From Desulfocapsa sp. (GTDB taxonomy: Bacteria > Desulfobacterota > Desulfobulbia > Desulfobulbales > Desulfocapsaceae), in NCBI GenBank assembly GCA_029942265.1, contig JAOZTO010000099.1, forward strand, positions 1 through 7,941: a stretch of DNA of 7,941 nucleotides, in the 5' to 3' direction. Each line of letters opens with the position of its first letter. The first letter of the stretch is position 1. Of the stretch, positions 6,467 through 7,941 are shown in pieces. The translations under genes were made by a program, and so were the position numbers. The notes beneath the pieces were generated by a model. It searched no databases. It had not been told where the DNA came from and saw nothing but the letters and a program-made list of their open reading frames with translations.

Positions 6467-7834
6467 TTATTTGTGCTTCCGCCAGTTAGAATGCGTAATA
6501 CCAAATTTTTTAATCTTATAGTTCAATGCCCGAGGACTCACCCCAAGTTTTTCAGCAGCTATCTTCTGTACCCACAGACTCTCATCAAGAGCTGCTATAA
6601 TCAGTTCTTTTTCCTGTCCAAGCAATGAACTCTGTTTCTCATTATCCTCAGATACTATGAGTGGTTGCACACTCTTTTCTGTGGGTAATGATAAATTGGT
6701 GACATCTATCAAAACATCATCTTCAAGAATTACAGCACGTTCTATTGTGTTCGCGAGTTGTCTGATATTTCCAGGCCAACTGTACTCTTGTATTTGATCA
6801 AGTGCCTTATCTGTAAAACCACGAGCACTGCTCCCAAGAGATGTTGCATATTTGTTTAAAAAATATTTTGCTAGGGGTAGCAGACAGTCTCTTCTCTCCT
6901 GTAAGTCTGGCAAACGAATTGGAAGAACATTGATTCTGTAATACAAATCTTCTCTAAATTTTCCTTTAGCTATCTGATCCTGTAAATCCTTATTGGTCGC
7001 GGCAATAATACGAACATCTGCAAATATTGTCTTATTCCCCCCCACTCGTTCAAAACATTTTTCCTCTAAAACTCGTAATAATTTTGTTTGAAGTTCAAGG
7101 CTAATATCACCAATTTCATCAAGGAACAGTGTCCCGCCACTTGCCTGTTCAAAACGTCCTATACGGAGTTTTACTGCACTGGTAAAGGCCCCCCGTTCGT
7201 GACCAAACAATTCTGATTCAAGTAGATCTTCTGGAATATTTGCACAATTAATTTTGATAAAAGGTTTCTGTTTTCGTGGACTATTATAATGCACAGTACC
7301 TGAAAGAAAACTTTTTCCAGTTCCTGTAGCTCCAGTTATAAGAATGGTGGAATCTGTCTTTGCAAATTTTTCCAAACTCTTCAAGGCCATTTTCATCACA
7401 GGACTGTATGCTACCACATCACTAAAATGGTACACAATATTTTGTTTGTGCCGCAGATAGGCGATTTCGTGCCGCAGGGCTTTATTTTCAAAAGCCTTGC
7501 CTGTTGCGACCTCTATACGAAAAACAGATACAGGATAAGAGAGATAATCAAAGGCTCCGCTTCTCAGTGCCTTCACCACTATTTCAGGATTTTCTTCTTC
7601 GCTTATGAAAATTATTGGAACATGAGGAATACGTTTAGAAACTGCATCAAGGAGTGATATATCTGCTTGAGTATTCTTAATAAAAAGAAATAGAAGGTCA
7701 TATTCATTGCCCGTCAATTCTGCAAAAAGATTTTCCTGACTAGAACAAAATTTTATATTTGCCTTATCACCTAATGCAACATGGAAGATATCATGACTTT
7801 CTGCTGGAATTGCATACGCTAAGATTGTATACAT
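6467..7834 (-). CDS. Sigma-54-dependent Fis-family regulator with degenerate receiver domain
   Basis: NtrC-type bacterial enhancer-binding protein of 455 residues in three parts. Residues 1-110 have the receiver pattern (YDLLFLF, PIIFIS, ALRSGAFDYLSYPV), but the phospho-acceptor position is F51 rather than Asp, the conserved Lys is Y100, and the N-terminal acidic pair is absent, so aspartyl phosphorylation is not expected. The AAA+ domain carries Walker A GATGTGKS (168-175), the sigma-54 contact loop as GAFTSA (215-220) in place of GAFTGA, Walker B GGTLFLDE (233-240), VRIIAATNKDL, the arginine-finger region FREDLYYRINVLP, and WPGNIRQL. The C-terminal 48 residues hold a Fis-type helix-turn-helix (IAAEKLGVSPRALNYKIKKFGI). 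The start has AGGA (7843-7840) 5 bases upstream. The target genes are unknown: no sigma-54 promoter was found in the window, and the neighbouring trpBA is not obviously a target. Confidence 0.92.
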   Translation of the reverse strand: MYTILAYAIPAESHDIFHVALGDKANIKFCSSQENLFAELTGNEYDLLFLFIKNTQADISLLDAVSKRIPHVPIIFISEEENPEIVVKALRSGAFDYLSYPVSVFRIEVATGKAFENKALRHEIAYLRHKQNIVYHFSDVVAYSPVMKMALKSLEKFAKTDSTILITGATGTGKSFLSGTVHYNSPRKQKPFIKINCANIPEDLLESELFGHERGAFTSAVKLRIGRFEQASGGTLFLDEIGDISLELQTKLLRVLEEKCFERVGGNKTIFADVRIIAATNKDLQDQIAKGKFREDLYYRINVLPIRLPDLQERRDCLLPLAKYFLNKYATSLGSSARGFTDKALDQIQEYSWPGNIRQLANTIERAVILEDDVLIDVTNLSLPTEKSVQPLIVSEDNEKQSSLLGQEKELIIAALDESLWVQKIAAEKLGVSPRALNYKIKKFGITHSNWRKHK

Positions 7835-7941
7835 ATAAATCCTGTGTCTTTAATGGGCATCTAAAACTAATTTCATTTTCGTAATTGATCCTTTAATAAT
7901 CATATGTGAAATTATTTTTCATTGCAAACAAAAAAATCGTG
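7835..7941. promoter_or_regulatory. Upstream region of the sigma-54 activator gene
   Basis: A/T-rich and non-coding as far as seen, to the window edge. It holds the activator's ribosome site (7843-7840) and the sigma-70-type promoter at 7899-7927. Any divergent gene would begin beyond the window. No GG-N10-GC sigma-54 element was found. Confidence 0.5.
7899..7927 (-). promoter_or_regulatory. Sigma-70-type promoter for the activator gene
   Basis: On the minus strand TTGCAA (7927-7922) is followed after exactly 17 bases by TATGAT (7904-7899), matching TTGACA/TATAAT at 4 of 6 and 5 of 6 positions. Transcription would start near 7892 and leave a leader of about 58 bases. Confidence 0.6.

Noticed and set aside
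7870..7905. FNR/CRP-like half sites (TTGATC, TGTGAAAT) upstream of the activator
   Set aside because: No matching second half at the right spacing; common in A/T-rich DNA.

Overview
The window reads as ordinary chromosomal DNA of a moderately AT-rich, flagellated, Gram-negative-type bacterium that can at least finish tryptophan synthesis. The combination of a CsrA-antagonist FliW, an NtrC-type sigma-54 activator, a two-gene trpBA unit with a divergent TrpB, and the character of the proteins is most like a low-GC Desulfovibrionales/Desulfobacterota genome. That placement is an impression from protein character; there is no rRNA or lineage-specific marker here to prove it. There are six protein genes plus a seventh of unknown function in the middle, no tRNA/rRNA, no CRISPR, no insertion sequence and no sign of a prophage or recent transfer.

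Layout. Left third, plus strand: a nucleobase permease of the UraA/NCS2 family (119-1369), the 16S rRNA 2'-O-methyltransferase RsmI (1382-2251) and a 541-residue protein of unknown function (2272-3897). Gaps are 12 and 20 bases, so they probably form one transcription unit. The unknown protein has a histidine-rich core faintly reminiscent of the HIT/GalT nucleotidyl-transferase fold, and its gene contains a perfect 13-bp hairpin. It runs head-on into fliW (3894-4313, minus) with a 4-base overlap of the two stop regions.

Centre: fliW is transcribed leftward from a 112-base divergent intergenic region. That region holds a good candidate sigma-28 (FliA) promoter, which fits a flagellar gene. Rightward from the same region runs trpB-trpA (4426-5658, 5692-6456), with both tryptophan synthase subunits and all principal catalytic residues but none of the other trp genes beside them.

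Right: trpA ends 10 bases from the stop of a convergent sigma-54-type activator (6467-7834, minus). Its receiver domain has lost the phospho-acceptor aspartate and the conserved lysine, and its sigma-54-contact loop reads GAFTSA in place of GAFTGA. A near-consensus sigma-70 promoter lies upstream of it at the right edge.

No self-evidently new multi-gene system is visible. The points most worth a second look are the unknown protein with its intragenic hairpin, the solitary fliW with a flagellar-type promoter, the degenerate response regulator, the stand-alone trpBA with an altered TrpB motif, and two convergent gene junctions with no recognisable terminator.
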